A DNA stretch of 64,000 nucleotides from Bacteroidales bacterium SW299 (GTDB lineage: Bacteria > Bacteroidota > Bacteroidia > Bacteroidales > Bacteroidaceae): contig SDWH01000013.1 in the NCBI GenBank assembly GCA_019550975.1, positions 52,366 to 116,365 of the forward strand, in the 5' to 3' direction. Made by a program: the position numbers and the translations under genes. The first letter of the stretch is position 1, and every line of letters begins with the position of its first letter. A model generated the notes under the pieces. It was not told where the DNA came from, searched no databases, and was given only the letters and a program-made list of their open reading frames with translations. This document shows positions 27,805-37,713 of this stretch, one piece after another.

Positions 27805-29022
27805 ATGGAAGAAACAAGACATATCAAAATAAACGAATTCAACTACCCGCTGCCCGACGAACGCATCGCCAAATTCCCGCTGCCTGTCCGCGACCAGTCG
27901 AAACTGCTGGTATACCGGCACGGTGAAGTGAGCGAAGACCGCTTCACCTCACTGCCCGATTATGTGGAACCGGGAGAACTGATGATCTTCAACAATACAA
28001 AAGTCATTCAGGCACGGCTGCATTTCCGCAAGGAAACCGGAGCACTTATCGAAATATTCTGCCTGGAGCCGGCATGTCCCAACGACTATGCGCTGAACTT
28101 CCAGCAGACCAGGCATTCGGCATGGCTCTGCATGATAGGCAACTTGAAAAAATGGAAAGAAGGTCCGCTCCACAAAGAAATGACAGTAAAAGGAAAGACG
28201 ATTACCCTGACCGCCGAACGTGGAGAATGCCGCGGAACAAGCCACTGGATTGACTTCACATGGGACAATCCGGAAATCACGTTTGCCGATATCCTGGAAA
28301 TGTTCGGCGAACTCCCCATCCCTCCATACCTGAACAGGGAAACGCAGGAAAGCGACAAGGAAACCTATCAGACGGTTTATTCGAAAATCAAAGGATCGGT
28401 AGCGGCGCCTACCGCCGGACTGCACTTTACAGAACGGGTGCTGGACGCATTGAAAAAGAAGGGAATCGATTTGGAAGAGGTTACCCTGCATGTCGGTGCC
28501 GGAACATTCAAGCCGGTGAAAAGTGAAGAAATCGAAGGGCACGAAATGCACACTGAATATATCTCTGTCAACAAAAAGACGGTCGAAAAGCTGATAGCTC
28601 ACAACGGGCAGGCCATAGCTGTAGGAACGACCTCTGTACGCACACTGGAAAGTCTTTATTACATAGGAGTTTCCATCAGCGAACACCCCGATGCCAGCGA
28701 AGAAGAACTGCACGTAAGCCAATGGCAACCTTATGATACCAATCCGCAACTGACCGCGACCGAAGCACTCCGGCAGGTTCTTGACTACATGAACCGCCAT
28801 AGTCTGGAAGCACTGCACACCAGCACCCAGATAATCATCGCGCCCGGATACACTTACAAAATAGTGAAAAAGATGGTGACCAATTTCCACCAGCCGCAAA
28901 GCACATTACTGCTGTTGGTTTCGGCATTCGTAAAAGGTGACTGGCAGAAAATTTACGACTATGCGCTGAACCACGGCTTCCGTTTTCTGAGCTACGGCGA
29001 TTCATCGCTGCTGATTCCTTAG
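27805..29022 (+). CDS. queA: tRNA preQ1 S-adenosylmethionine ribosyltransferase-isomerase
   Basis: The 405-residue protein carries the QueA landmarks: FNYPLPDERIAKFPLPVRDQSKLLV at the start, ELMIFNNTKVIQARL, ELPIPPYLNRE, SVAAPTAGLHFTERV, LHVGAGTFKPV and the C-terminal NFHQPQSTLLLLVSAF. It transfers and isomerises ribose from SAM to preQ1 in tRNA, giving epoxyqueuosine. It is somewhat longer than E. coli QueA because of insertions, a feature I recall in Bacteroidetes. Its stop codon interlocks with that of the convergent barrel gene. Confidence 0.95.
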   Translation: MEETRHIKINEFNYPLPDERIAKFPLPVRDQSKLLVYRHGEVSEDRFTSLPDYVEPGELMIFNNTKVIQARLHFRKETGALIEIFCLEPACPNDYALNFQQTRHSAWLCMIGNLKKWKEGPLHKEMTVKGKTITLTAERGECRGTSHWIDFTWDNPEITFADILEMFGELPIPPYLNRETQESDKETYQTVYSKIKGSVAAPTAGLHFTERVLDALKKKGIDLEEVTLHVGAGTFKPVKSEEIEGHEMHTEYISVNKKTVEKLIAHNGQAIAVGTTSVRTLESLYYIGVSISEHPDASEEELHVSQWQPYDTNPQLTATEALRQVLDYMNRHSLEALHTSTQIIIAPGYTYKIVKKMVTNFHQPQSTLLLLVSAFVKGDWQKIYDYALNHGFRFLSYGDSSLLIP

Positions 29023-31565
29023 TTGCCGGATATGCCTCCGCCACCCCCTCCTTCACCCGACTTCACATCATCGTTGGTGATGGTGCGGACGGCTTTCTTT
29101 ACGCTTGCCTTCAGTTCACCCAGACGATAGCTGATACTGAACCCGAAGCGCATCTGAGGATATTCGTTCCAACTGTCGCTGATAAATCCCGAACCTTCAA
29201 TGTGCGATGAAAAGCGGTTGTATTTCTTGAAGAAATTGTTGGCATATGCTGAAAGAGTCAGTTTCCGCTTCATGAACGACTTGTTCAGGGAGATTCCATA
29301 GCTGAAGAAACTGCTTCCCTTTCCCTGCAGCATAACCCAGGATGTCTGTCCGAACACATTCATACTCAAACGCCAGTCATGCTTGAAACTCTGTTGCGCT
29401 CCTCCATATCCGAAGAAATTCCATCCGTCATTCTCCAGTCCGTCAGCACCTTTCAGCTTCGTATATCCGCCGAACAGATTGGCATAAATGCGCGTATTCT
29501 GACTGGCATTCCAGTTCGCATATGCACTCAGATTAAAATCACGGCTTTTTCCGATGTTCTGATAAGTGGTATAAAGCACATCCTTGCCAGTCCGGTTTTC
29601 GGCCGACAAGTCGGGAATATCATCCTCCGACACCAGACTCGTTACCGACTGAATGCTGTTGTTGGTAAATGAATAGCGTGCCGCAAGGTTTATGTTGAAT
29701 TTAGAAGTGAAATTGCTGTAGCTCAACGAAAATGAATGGCTGTGTTCGCTTTCCAGCTCCGGATTTCCCTGAGAGAGGCTGGAAGGATTGCTGTCGTCAA
29801 GATAAGGATTCAAATACCATATTCCCGGACGGTAGATACGCATGTTATACCCCAGCCGGAGATTCGACAGGTCAGTCAGTTTCCATCCCAGCGAAGCAGA
29901 AGGTATTACGTCATCATAGTTTTTCCGGAAATCTTCTCCTCTCCCCAACAGGTACTTCACGTCTTCAATAGTATGTTCATAACGCACGCCCAGCCTGCCG
30001 GAAAGTTTTTTCAAGGTAAGTCCATAACCCAGATACGCGGCAATGATATCATTCTGATGGCGGTAATGCGTACTGTGCTCCTCATCAAAAAGGAATTCGG
30101 AAGCTCCTGCCGCACGGAGATAACGGTCGTTGTCGGAAGAATTGTTGCGCAAAATATATTTCACTCCGGTTTCCACCTTATGATTCTTCCCGAGCGGAGT
30201 CGTGAAATCAGTCTGGAAAGTATGTTCCGTAGTATTCTGCTCTCCGTCATTGCGCTGGCCTTCCAGCCGGCGCAGATATTCGCCCCAGTCTACATCATAT
30301 CCCTCATCAATCGTATATTCCGTATTGGAATCAGAAGTTTGCGGACGTGAGTTCACTCTGTAGGAGAAAGTCAGCATACGCTCTTTGACTGCAGGCGATA
30401 TATGTTGGAAGTCAATGCCTCCGTCAATGGAATACCATGACGATTCGCTTCCGGAAGCTGTGACATAACGGTAAAGAGAGCTTCCGTCGGCTGGAGATGT
30501 CCCTGCATAACGGGAGTTTCCTCTGCTGTCGTTGCTCCCTCCCCACAGACCGAATGAAACGCTTACCAGATTCAATGTATCTATTTCATAACTGGCTTCT
30601 ATGCTCCCTGACTGAAAGGAACCATCCCCTTTACTGCTCCCGTCATAATCCAGATTGGCCACATCCGAAGAGATGTCCGTAGCACGCTGGCTGCCTCCCG
30701 AATAGCTCCTTGGGCTGTTGTTGTAATTATAATTGTAACGGGCACTCAACGTAAACTTTCCTTTCTGCACCGTACCGAACGCTCCGCCTCCGGCACCCGT
30801 ATTGCTGGCGTTTCCACTCAACGTGACGGTATACCCTTCAAAACCCCCTCCGGAAGTGATGATATTCAGAATCCCTCCTACTCCTTCGGCATCGTACTTC
30901 GGTCCCGGATTGGTGATTACCTCTATCTTCTTGATGGTATTTGCCGGCATACTTTTCAACACTTCGGTCGGATTATTGCTCATCATGCTGTTTGGCTTGC
31001 CGTTCACATACACCTTGAACGAACTGCTCCCATTTACCTTTATATTATCCTCGCCATCAACCGTTACCATAGGAACCTTACGCAGCATCTCCAGCATGGT
31101 ATTGGTTTCCGAATCAGGATCATCCGACACACTGTATTCTATCTTGTCAATATCAGCCTTTACCAGCGGTTTCTGGGCTACAACCTCCACCACTCCCAGT
31201 TCGTTGGCGGCATCAGTCATATAAATTGTTCCGAAATCAAACGTTTCGCCGCTTTCCTTTACCGTAAACTTTCGGACAATCGTGGTACGCCCCACCGAAG
31301 TGACGGATAGCGTGAATTTTCCCTTCCCGGAAACCGTTTCCCTGAAACGCCCCTTCATGTCAGACACCATCATTTTGACAGGCTTTTCCGGCTTATCATC
31401 GCGGACTATTCGGATAGTGGCATACGGTTCGCCTTCTTGTGTCAAAGAATCGAGCAATATCCCTTTTACTTGAAAAGAAACTTCTGTTTGAGCCATTCCA
31501 ACCGCTGACTGAAGTGCCAAAAAGAATAAAAACAAAACCTTTAGCCTTATCATATTATCATTCAT
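29019..31565 (-). CDS. Outer-membrane beta-barrel protein with carboxypeptidase-regulatory and plug domains
   Basis: From the ATG at 31565 (or 31553) the product has about 848 residues. It has a signal peptide (IRLKVLFLFFLALQSAVGMAQ), a CarboxypepD_reg-like domain (about 30-115), a plug (about 125-230 with MLEMLRKVPMVTVDGEDNI and YVNGKPNSMMSNNP) and a large barrel of the OMP_b-brl_3 type to the end. It lacks a SusD partner. The barrel does not close the protein: a Gly-rich tail (GEGGGGGGISGN) follows. Such proteins resemble TonB-dependent receptors; the ligand is unknown. The last codon interlocks with queA. Confidence 0.82.
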   Translation of the reverse strand: MNDNMIRLKVLFLFFLALQSAVGMAQTEVSFQVKGILLDSLTQEGEPYATIRIVRDDKPEKPVKMMVSDMKGRFRETVSGKGKFTLSVTSVGRTTIVRKFTVKESGETFDFGTIYMTDAANELGVVEVVAQKPLVKADIDKIEYSVSDDPDSETNTMLEMLRKVPMVTVDGEDNIKVNGSSSFKVYVNGKPNSMMSNNPTEVLKSMPANTIKKIEVITNPGPKYDAEGVGGILNIITSGGGFEGYTVTLSGNASNTGAGGGAFGTVQKGKFTLSARYNYNYNNSPRSYSGGSQRATDISSDVANLDYDGSSKGDGSFQSGSIEASYEIDTLNLVSVSFGLWGGSNDSRGNSRYAGTSPADGSSLYRYVTASGSESSWYSIDGGIDFQHISPAVKERMLTFSYRVNSRPQTSDSNTEYTIDEGYDVDWGEYLRRLEGQRNDGEQNTTEHTFQTDFTTPLGKNHKVETGVKYILRNNSSDNDRYLRAAGASEFLFDEEHSTHYRHQNDIIAAYLGYGLTLKKLSGRLGVRYEHTIEDVKYLLGRGEDFRKNYDDVIPSASLGWKLTDLSNLRLGYNMRIYRPGIWYLNPYLDDSNPSSLSQGNPELESEHSHSFSLSYSNFTSKFNINLAARYSFTNNSIQSVTSLVSEDDIPDLSAENRTGKDVLYTTYQNIGKSRDFNLSAYANWNASQNTRIYANLFGGYTKLKGADGLENDGWNFFGYGGAQQSFKHDWRLSMNVFGQTSWVMLQGKGSSFFSYGISLNKSFMKRKLTLSAYANNFFKKYNRFSSHIEGSGFISDSWNEYPQMRFGFSISYRLGELKASVKKAVRTITNDDVKSGEGGGGGGISGN

Positions 31566-31699
31566 TATAAAATATTCATACAATTCAGCGTAAAAGTATG
31601 ACGCAAATACATACAATCGAAAAAATAAGCGTTAAAAGAGTTCAACGGGAAGAAATTAGCGGACAAAAAAATCATGCGGCAAGTGTTTGCCGGATACGA

Positions 31700-31729
31700 A
31701 AAGAGGCATGACCGGAATCATGCCTCTTT
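31700..31729 (-). terminator. Terminator after the tRNA-Gln pair
   Basis: A perfect 11-bp stem, AAAGAGGCATG (31700-31710) with CATGCCTCTTT (31719-31729), has an 8-nt loop. On the minus strand it is followed by TTTTCG, right after the tRNA at 31731. Confidence 0.75.
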
Positions 31730-31730
31730 G

Positions 31731-31801
31731 TTGGGCTACTCGGACTCGAACCAAGAAAAACAGGACCAGAATCTGTTGTGTTACCATTACACCATAGCCC
31801 A
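31731..31801 (-). tRNA. tRNA-Gln(CTG), copy downstream
   Basis: The minus strand folds as a 71-nt tRNA: acceptor TGGGCTA/TAGCCCA, D-stem GTGT/ACAC, anticodon loop TTCTGGT giving anticodon CTG, T-arm CTTGG-TTCGAGT-CCGAG. The discriminator is A, CCA is not encoded, and the last anticodon-stem pair is A-C. It is identical to the copy at 31847. Confidence 0.92.
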
Positions 31802-31846
31802 AACTGACTGATGATATCCTCTCCATGAAGACCTCATCACATGAAG

Positions 31847-31917
31847 TTGGGCTACTCGGACTCGAACCAAGAAAAACAGGACCAGAATCTGTTGTGTTAC
31901 CATTACACCATAGCCCA
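31847..31917 (-). tRNA. tRNA-Gln(CTG), copy upstream
   Basis: The 71 nt are identical to the tRNA at 31731-31801, with 45 bp between them, so the pair is probably one transcript ending at the hairpin at 31700-31729. Confidence 0.92.
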
Positions 31918-32130
31918 AAATCAGAGAACGACCGTCATTTTTAATTTGACGGTGCAAAGGTACAACATTTTTGGAACATACAAACATTTTCGCGGAAAAA
32001 TTCATCCATTATCTGATTTTTTAGACTTTTTCTCATGCCGCGAAGCTCCCGGCAGGAACAAAACCAACAAAAAAATACAAAAGAAAAAGATAAATAAGTT
32101 ACTTTCTTTCGTGATATACAGAAAAGCAAG

Positions 32131-32138
32131 TATATTTG
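32131..32138 (+). promoter_or_regulatory. -7 element of rsfS-ftsH-cdsA
   Basis: TATATTTG lies 49 nt upstream of rsfS. No clear TTG -33 element was found. Confidence 0.5.
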
Positions 32139-32187
32139 CCTGACTTTACTTTTTTACAAAATCATTCATTAAAAAAGAAATAATTAG

Positions 32188-32547
32188 ATGAACGAAACGA
32201 AACAACTTATTGAGAAAATAATCGAAGGTATTCAAGAGAAGAAAGGAAAAAACATCATCACTGCTGATTTGACCGGCATAGAAGATACAATATGCAAATA
32301 CTTCGTTATTTGCCAAGGAAATTCTCCAAGCCAGGTTCTGGCTGTAACAGACTCAGTCAAAGACCATGTGAGAAAAGAAACTGGAACAAAAGTCGTTTCC
32401 ATCGACGGACAGAGAAACGCACAATGGGTAGCTATGGACTACAGCGATGTGATTGTCCATATTTTTCTGCCTGAAGTCCGGAACTTTTATGACCTCGAAC
32501 ATTTGTGGGCAGATGCCAAGCTGACCTCAATCCCCGATCTGGACTGA
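32188..32547 (+). CDS. rsfS: Ribosome silencing factor
   Basis: The 119-residue protein shows the RsfS/Iojap core: DLTGIEDTICKYFVICQGNS, VSIDGQRNAQWVAMDYSDVIVHIF and the YDLEHLWADAK end. RsfS binds ribosomal protein uL14 on the 50S subunit and blocks subunit joining in starvation. It is the first gene of an operon with ftsH (30-bp gap) and cdsA. Confidence 0.95.
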   Translation: MNETKQLIEKIIEGIQEKKGKNIITADLTGIEDTICKYFVICQGNSPSQVLAVTDSVKDHVRKETGTKVVSIDGQRNAQWVAMDYSDVIVHIFLPEVRNFYDLEHLWADAKLTSIPDLD

Positions 32548-32577
32548 TTGGAATCCACCATTTAAACGAAACAACAT

Positions 32578-34659
32578 ATGAACGAAAATACGAACAACAA
32601 TAACAACAGCAACGGAAACAAGCCAAAAATCAACGTTCCACGTCCCAATCTGACGTGGCTGTACGTGCTGATTGCATTGGTCTTTGCATGGCTGTGGTTT
32701 ACCAGTGACGGAGGAAGCGCCACAAAAGAAGTAAACTATACAGAATTCAAGGACATGGTAACCCAAGGATATGCCGACAAAATCGTGGCATATGACAACA
32801 ACACGCTGGAGGTTTACATCAAACCGGAACACATCGTGGATGTATTCAAGAAAGATGCCGACAAGGTGGGAAGAAGTCCTGCCGTAACTGTGCAGATAGG
32901 CTCGATGGACACTTTCGACAAATTCATAGAGGAAGAACAGCAAAACGGAAACTTCAAAGGCACAATCCAATATGACAAGAAAAGCGACTACTTCGGAATG
33001 CTGTTCTGGAATCTGCTTCCCATTGTGTTTTTTATCGGACTGTGGATATTCCTCATGCGCCGCATGGGAGGCGGAGGAGGTGCCGGCGGCGCTTCGAACG
33101 TATTCAACGTGGGACGAAGCAAGGCTCAATTGTTCGAGAAAGGAACCAACCGCATCACATTCAAGGATGTAGCAGGGCAGGCAGCAGCCAAGCAAGAAGT
33201 ACAGGAAATTGTAGATTTCTTGAAACAACCGCAGAAATATACAGAACTGGGAGGGAAAATTCCCAAAGGAGCATTGCTCGTAGGACCTCCGGGAACAGGA
33301 AAGACTTTGCTGGCAAAAGCCGTTGCCGGAGAAGCCGATGTGCCTTTCTTCTCGATTTCAGGATCTGATTTCGTAGAAATGTTTGTGGGCGTAGGAGCTT
33401 CACGCGTACGTGATCTTTTCCGCCAGGCAAAGGAAAAGGCTCCGTGCATCATCTTCATTGATGAAATAGATGCAGTCGGACGTGCCCGCGGAAAAAATCC
33501 GAGCATGGGAGGAAACGACGAACGCGAAAATACACTGAACCAGCTGCTGACTGAAATGGATGGCTTCGGTTCAAACAGTGGCGTAATCATTCTGGCCGCA
33601 ACCAACCGTGTGGACATTCTTGACAAAGCCTTGTTGCGTGCAGGCCGTTTTGACCGGCAAATATACGTGGATCTTCCCGACCTGAATGAAAGAAAAGAGG
33701 TGTTCGGTGTCCATCTCCGTCCGCTGAAACTCGACAACACGGTAGATGTGGACCTGCTTGCGCGGCAAACTCCCGGATTCAGTGGAGCAGACATTGCCAA
33801 TGTCTGCAACGAAGCAGCTTTGATTGCAGCCCGCCACCAGAAGAAATCAGTGGGTAAAGATGATTTTCTGGCAGCAATCGACCGCATTGTGGGCGGACTG
33901 GAAAAAAAGACCAAAGTAATGACGGCCGCAGAAAAGCGTTCAATAGCACTGCACGAAGCTGGACATGCCACCGTATCATGGCTGCTCGAACACGCCAACC
34001 CGCTGATAAAAGTGACAATCGTTCCCCGAGGACGTGCCTTGGGTGCTGCCTGGTATTTGCCTGAAGAACGACAGCTTACAACCAAAGAACAGATGCTTGA
34101 CGAAATGTGTGCCACTTTAGGAGGACGGGCAGCCGAAGAATTATTCATCGGACATATTTCAACGGGAGCCATGAACGACCTGGAACGGGTTACCAAACAG
34201 GCATACGGCATGATTGCATATGCGGGCATGAGCGACAAACTTCCGAACCTGTGCTACTATAGCAGTACAGACGAATACAGCTTTACCAAGCCTTATAGCG
34301 AACGTACTGCCGAGATGATTGACCAGGAAGCGCAAAACATGATCAACGAACAGTATACGCGGGCAAAAGAATTGCTGAAACAGCACAGCGAGGGACACAA
34401 CAAACTGGCGCAACTGCTGATAGAACGCGAAGTAATCTTTGCAGAAGACGTTGAAAAGATTTTCGGAAAACGCCCATGGACGTCCCGTTCAGAAGAAATC
34501 ATGGCTGAATCAGAAAAGCTGGAAGCTCAGGAAACAAAGAGTCTGGAAAACAAGACAGACGAACAACAGCTGCCAGAGAAGAAAGAAGAAGGCAACGGAG
34601 AAAACGGGATTCCGGCTGACGGCAATGCTACTACGGAAACGAACAATAACAGCAAGTAA
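32578..34659 (+). CDS. ftsH: ATP-dependent zinc metalloprotease FtsH
   Basis: The 693-residue protein has two transmembrane segments (about 24-41 and 142-160) around a periplasmic domain. Then come a Gly-rich linker, an AAA domain (Walker A GPPGTGKT, Walker [13 protein letters not shown] with [20 protein letters not shown]) and a peptidase domain with zinc motif HEAGH. It degrades membrane and regulatory proteins at the inner membrane. The final 50 residues are charged and Asn-rich. It lies between rsfS and cdsA. Confidence 0.96.
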   Translation: MNENTNNNNNSNGNKPKINVPRPNLTWLYVLIALVFAWLWFTSDGGSATKEVNYTEFKDMVTQGYADKIVAYDNNTLEVYIKPEHIVDVFKKDADKVGRSPAVTVQIGSMDTFDKFIEEEQQNGNFKGTIQYDKKSDYFGMLFWNLLPIVFFIGLWIFLMRRMGGGGGAGGASNVFNVGRSKAQLFEKGTNRITFKDVAGQAAAKQEVQEIVDFLKQPQKYTELGGKIPKGALLVGPPGTGKTLLAKAVAGEADVPFFSISGSDFVEMFVGVGASRVRDLFRQAKEKAPCIIFIDEIDAVGRARGKNPSMGGNDERENTLNQLLTEMDGFGSNSGVIILAATNRVDILDKALLRAGRFDRQIYVDLPDLNERKEVFGVHLRPLKLDNTVDVDLLARQTPGFSGADIANVCNEAALIAARHQKKSVGKDDFLAAIDRIVGGLEKKTKVMTAAEKRSIALHEAGHATVSWLLEHANPLIKVTIVPRGRALGAAWYLPEERQLTTKEQMLDEMCATLGGRAAEELFIGHISTGAMNDLERVTKQAYGMIAYAGMSDKLPNLCYYSSTDEYSFTKPYSERTAEMIDQEAQNMINEQYTRAKELLKQHSEGHNKLAQLLIEREVIFAEDVEKIFGKRPWTSRSEEIMAESEKLEAQETKSLENKTDEQQLPEKKEEGNGENGIPADGNATTETNNNSK

Positions 34660-34675
34660 TTAAACTCATCATATC

Positions 34676-35518
34676 GTGAAAAACAATTTTATACAACGGA
34701 CAATAACCGGAATTATCTTCGTAGCGGTGCTGGTGGGAGGAATCTTGGGCGGACCGGTTTCATTCAGTATTCTGTTCGCCCTGATTACCGCTCTGACAAT
34801 CCGCGAATTCGGAACGATAGTCAGCAAGCAGGACGGGGTTCAGATAAACAAAAGCATCTGCATGCTGGCAGGCGTGTTTCTGTTTTTCGGCTTTGCCTAT
34901 ATCGGTATAGCTCCCGGACAGAATGAAATACTTATTCCCTATCTGTTTCTGATCATTTATTTGATGATAGCGGAACTGTATCTGAAACGGAAAAATCCGT
35001 TGCATAACATTGCATACACAATGATGAGCCAAATGTATATTGCACTTCCTTTTGCTGCACTGAATATACTGGCTTTCCACACAAGTCTTACGGGAAGCGC
35101 ATCGGAGTACAATCCGATACTTCCGCTGTCCATTTTCGTTTTCACTTGGATAAATGATACCGGGGCTTACTGCACGGGAGTATTGTTCGGAAAACATCGT
35201 CTGTTCGAGCGGATTTCTCCCAAGAAGTCATGGGAAGGCTCTATCGGCGGCGGGATTTTCAGTACCATAGCGGCAGTCATAATGGCACATTTCTTCCCTT
35301 TCATGCCATTAGGAGTATGGATCGGGCTCGGACTTACTGTCGTTGTATTCGGTACATGGGGCGATCTGACTGAATCTTTACTGAAACGCACCCTGGGCAT
35401 CAAGGATTCGGGCAATATTCTGCCCGGACACGGAGGCATGCTCGACCGCTTTGACAGCACACTGATGGCCGTACCGGCATCTGTTATCTATTTATATGTA
35501 ATTTCACTTTTCAAATAA
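34676..35518 (+). CDS. cdsA: Phosphatidate cytidylyltransferase
   Basis: The 280-residue membrane protein has about eight hydrophobic segments and the CDS signature near the C-terminus: KRTLGIKDSGNILPGHGGMLDRFDS. It makes CDP-diacylglycerol for phospholipid synthesis. Translation starts at GTG 34676, 16 bp after ftsH. It is the last gene of the rsfS operon; a strong hairpin follows. Confidence 0.94.
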   Translation: MKNNFIQRTITGIIFVAVLVGGILGGPVSFSILFALITALTIREFGTIVSKQDGVQINKSICMLAGVFLFFGFAYIGIAPGQNEILIPYLFLIIYLMIAELYLKRKNPLHNIAYTMMSQMYIALPFAALNILAFHTSLTGSASEYNPILPLSIFVFTWINDTGAYCTGVLFGKHRLFERISPKKSWEGSIGGGIFSTIAAVIMAHFFPFMPLGVWIGLGLTVVVFGTWGDLTESLLKRTLGIKDSGNILPGHGGMLDRFDSTLMAVPASVIYLYVISLFK

Positions 35519-35536
35519 AGTCCTAAGACAAACAAG

Positions 35537-35585
35537 GGGCATGAACTTGAAAGCTAATTATTGCGCAAGTTCATGCCCTTTTTTC
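35537..35585 (+). terminator. Terminator of rsfS-ftsH-cdsA
   Basis: A perfect 13-bp stem (GGGCATGAACTTG at 35537-35549 with its complement at 35566-35578) is followed by TTTTTTT. Its end abuts the convergent lpxB stop, so it may also work for lpxB. Confidence 0.85.
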
Positions 35586-36733
35586 TATCCGTCAGCATGG
35601 ATTTCTTTCAGCCGTCCGACCATCATCTTAGCCGCACGCTCCGATGCGCCCGAATTTCCCAGAATCCGAATCATTTCATCGTAACCAGACAAGATTTTCT
35701 CCCGCTTTTCTCCTCCCGGCAAAATCCCCGCAAGCTCTTTCTTCAGATTATCTGCGGTCATTCCATCTGCCACGAGTTCTGCCACAACTTCATGCCCTGC
35801 TATCAAGTTCACCAAAGAGATATATTTCACCTTCAGAATATGGCGGCGCAGAAAAGAAACGAGCTTTCCTGCAGCCGTATAGTAGCACACCACTTGGGGA
35901 ACACGAAAGAGAGCCGCTTCAAGAGTGGCCGTACCGCTGGTCACAAGAGCGGCAGAAGCATACTTCAGCAGCCTGTAAGTCTGCCCGTAAACGATTTTCG
36001 TTTCCGCATCAATATAAGCTCCATAAAAATCAGGCTCAATGCCGGGAGCCCCAGCTACCACAAACTGATAATCCGGAAAACTTTGCGCAGCCTGAAGCAT
36101 ACGAGTCAGGTTATCCTTAATTTCCTGTTTGCGGCTTCCGGCAAGCAAAGCGACAATCGGTTTCGGAAAAAGAGAGTTGTCCGCCAGAAACCGTTCTTTC
36201 GTATCGGCAGCATGCTCTGCACAATATGCTCCAACAGCATCTACACATGGATTTCCAACGTAATGGACCGGATAATGATGATTTTTGAAGAACTCAACTT
36301 CAAATGGCAATATAGAATACAGTTCGTCAATGTCACGCTTGATATTTTTTATCCGGTATTCCTTCCATGCCCAGATTTTCGGAGAAATATAATAGAATAC
36401 CGGAATTCGAGTATGCGCCTTTACATATTCGGCGATCTTCAGATTAAAGCCGGGATAATCCACTAATATCAGCACGTCGGGATTCCACGAAACGACATCC
36501 TTTTTGCAAAAGTCCATATTGCGGAAAATTGTACGCAAATGAAGCAGAACCGGAATAAATCCCATATAAGCCAGTTCCTTATAATGCTTCACCCTTGTAC
36601 CTCCGGCTTCAGCCATCAAATCGCCCCCGAAAAAACGGAATTCGGCAGAAGCATCTTCCCTTCTGATAGCCCTCATCAGATTAGAAGCATGCAAATCCCC
36701 CGAAGCCTCCCCTACAATCAGATAATATCTCAT
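35585..36733 (-). CDS. lpxB: Lipid-A-disaccharide synthase
   Basis: The 382-residue protein begins MRYYLIVGEASGDLHASNLMRA, the LpxB signature start. It also has FFGGDLMAEAGG, YISPKIWAWKEYRIKNIKRDID and LLAGSRKQEI. It joins UDP-2,3-diacylglucosamine and lipid X at the inner membrane. Its start overlaps the surE stop by 4 nt, so the pair is coupled. Confidence 0.95.
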   Translation of the reverse strand: MRYYLIVGEASGDLHASNLMRAIRREDASAEFRFFGGDLMAEAGGTRVKHYKELAYMGFIPVLLHLRTIFRNMDFCKKDVVSWNPDVLILVDYPGFNLKIAEYVKAHTRIPVFYYISPKIWAWKEYRIKNIKRDIDELYSILPFEVEFFKNHHYPVHYVGNPCVDAVGAYCAEHAADTKERFLADNSLFPKPIVALLAGSRKQEIKDNLTRMLQAAQSFPDYQFVVAGAPGIEPDFYGAYIDAETKIVYGQTYRLLKYASAALVTSGTATLEAALFRVPQVVCYYTAAGKLVSFLRRHILKVKYISLVNLIAGHEVVAELVADGMTADNLKKELAGILPGGEKREKILSGYDEMIRILGNSGASERAAKMMVGRLKEIHADG

Positions 36734-37500
36734 AAATTCCAGTTCCAGTCATTAATCCTTTTCAGCTGTCCATAAGCCGTCATGTCGATCTGGGTGGGAG
36801 TTATGGCAACATATCCGTGGTCAAGGGCCCAATGATCCGTATCAGGCGCGTCAGGTTCATTGTTTACATAAACTCCTGTCATCCAATAATATACATCCCC
36901 ATGCGGATGTTTTCTTTCAGCAAACTCGCTTGCCCACACACCATCAGTCTGCCGGCAAACCTTTACCCCCTTCAGATCCGGTACATCAGGAAAGTTCACA
37001 TTCAAGCAAACTCCCACAGGCAGCCCTTCGGCCAAAACATTTGCAACGATACGGCGCACATAAGGCAAAGTTGCAGAGAAGTCAGCATCGGGAGCATGGT
37101 TACATAAAGAAAATCCCACCGACGGTATTCCTTTCAGACAGCCTTCTATCACCACTCCCATTGTTCCGGAATAATGGACATTAACCGAAGAATTATCTCC
37201 ATGATTGATGCCCCCTATCACCATATCAGGCATACGCGGAACAAAAGAATTCAACGCGAGTTTCACACAATCAACAGGAGTTCCGCTACATTTATAGACT
37301 GTCACCCCCGGCTCCTCAGAAACCAAACTGCAGCGCAGAGGCACTTGCGACGTAATGGCTCCCGAAGAACCGGAGCGGGGACCGGAAGGGGCCACCACAA
37401 TCAAGTCAGCCATAGGGCGCAAAGTTTCAATGAGTTCCTTAAGTCCTTTAGAGTCAAAGCCGTCATCATTTGACAACAGCAGCAATGGTTTTTCTGTCAT
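36730..37500 (-). CDS. surE: 5'/3'-nucleotidase SurE
   Basis: The 256-residue enzyme has the metal-binding LLLSNDDGFDSKGL (two Asp near residue 11), PSGPRSGSSGAIT, TPVDCVKLAL and VIGGINHGDNSS with the conserved Asn. SurE dephosphorylates nucleoside monophosphates in stationary phase. It is the first gene of a two-gene operon with lpxB and is divergent from parA. Confidence 0.95.
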   Translation of the reverse strand: MTEKPLLLLSNDDGFDSKGLKELIETLRPMADLIVVAPSGPRSGSSGAITSQVPLRCSLVSEEPGVTVYKCSGTPVDCVKLALNSFVPRMPDMVIGGINHGDNSSVNVHYSGTMGVVIEGCLKGIPSVGFSLCNHAPDADFSATLPYVRRIVANVLAEGLPVGVCLNVNFPDVPDLKGVKVCRQTDGVWASEFAERKHPHGDVYYWMTGVYVNNEPDAPDTDHWALDHGYVAITPTQIDMTAYGQLKRINDWNWNL

Positions 37501-37584
37501 ATATAAGCGTTTCGTTTAGCGAGCGTAAAGTTACAACAAATCTTAATCTTATCAAACCGGCAACCGGATTTAAACGAAAATTCC

Positions 37585-37592
37585 TATCTTTG
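37585..37592 (+). promoter_or_regulatory. -7 element of the parA operon
   Basis: TATCTTTG implies a leader of about 115 nt before the parA ATG at 37714. The leader holds an inverted TGTGAC/GTCACA pair (37619-37624, 37668-37673) and two DnaA-box-like 9-mers. Confidence 0.5.
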
Positions 37593-37713
37593 CCAACGCT
37601 GAAGTTATTAACAAAAGCTGTGACTTATCAACATTTCATCAAAAAGTAACCCTCCATTGATGGAAAGTGTCACATATTATTAGTTACTTCGCAATCAGAT
37701 TAAACTGATTAAT

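Noticed and set aside
29019..31565. SusC-type receptor call for the barrel protein
   Set aside because: No susD follows, and the plug and barrel read as the OMP_b-brl_3 type, not SusC.
37501..37713. parS site near parAB
   Set aside because: No TGTTTCACGTGAAACA-like 16-mer was found here or noticed elsewhere in the window.
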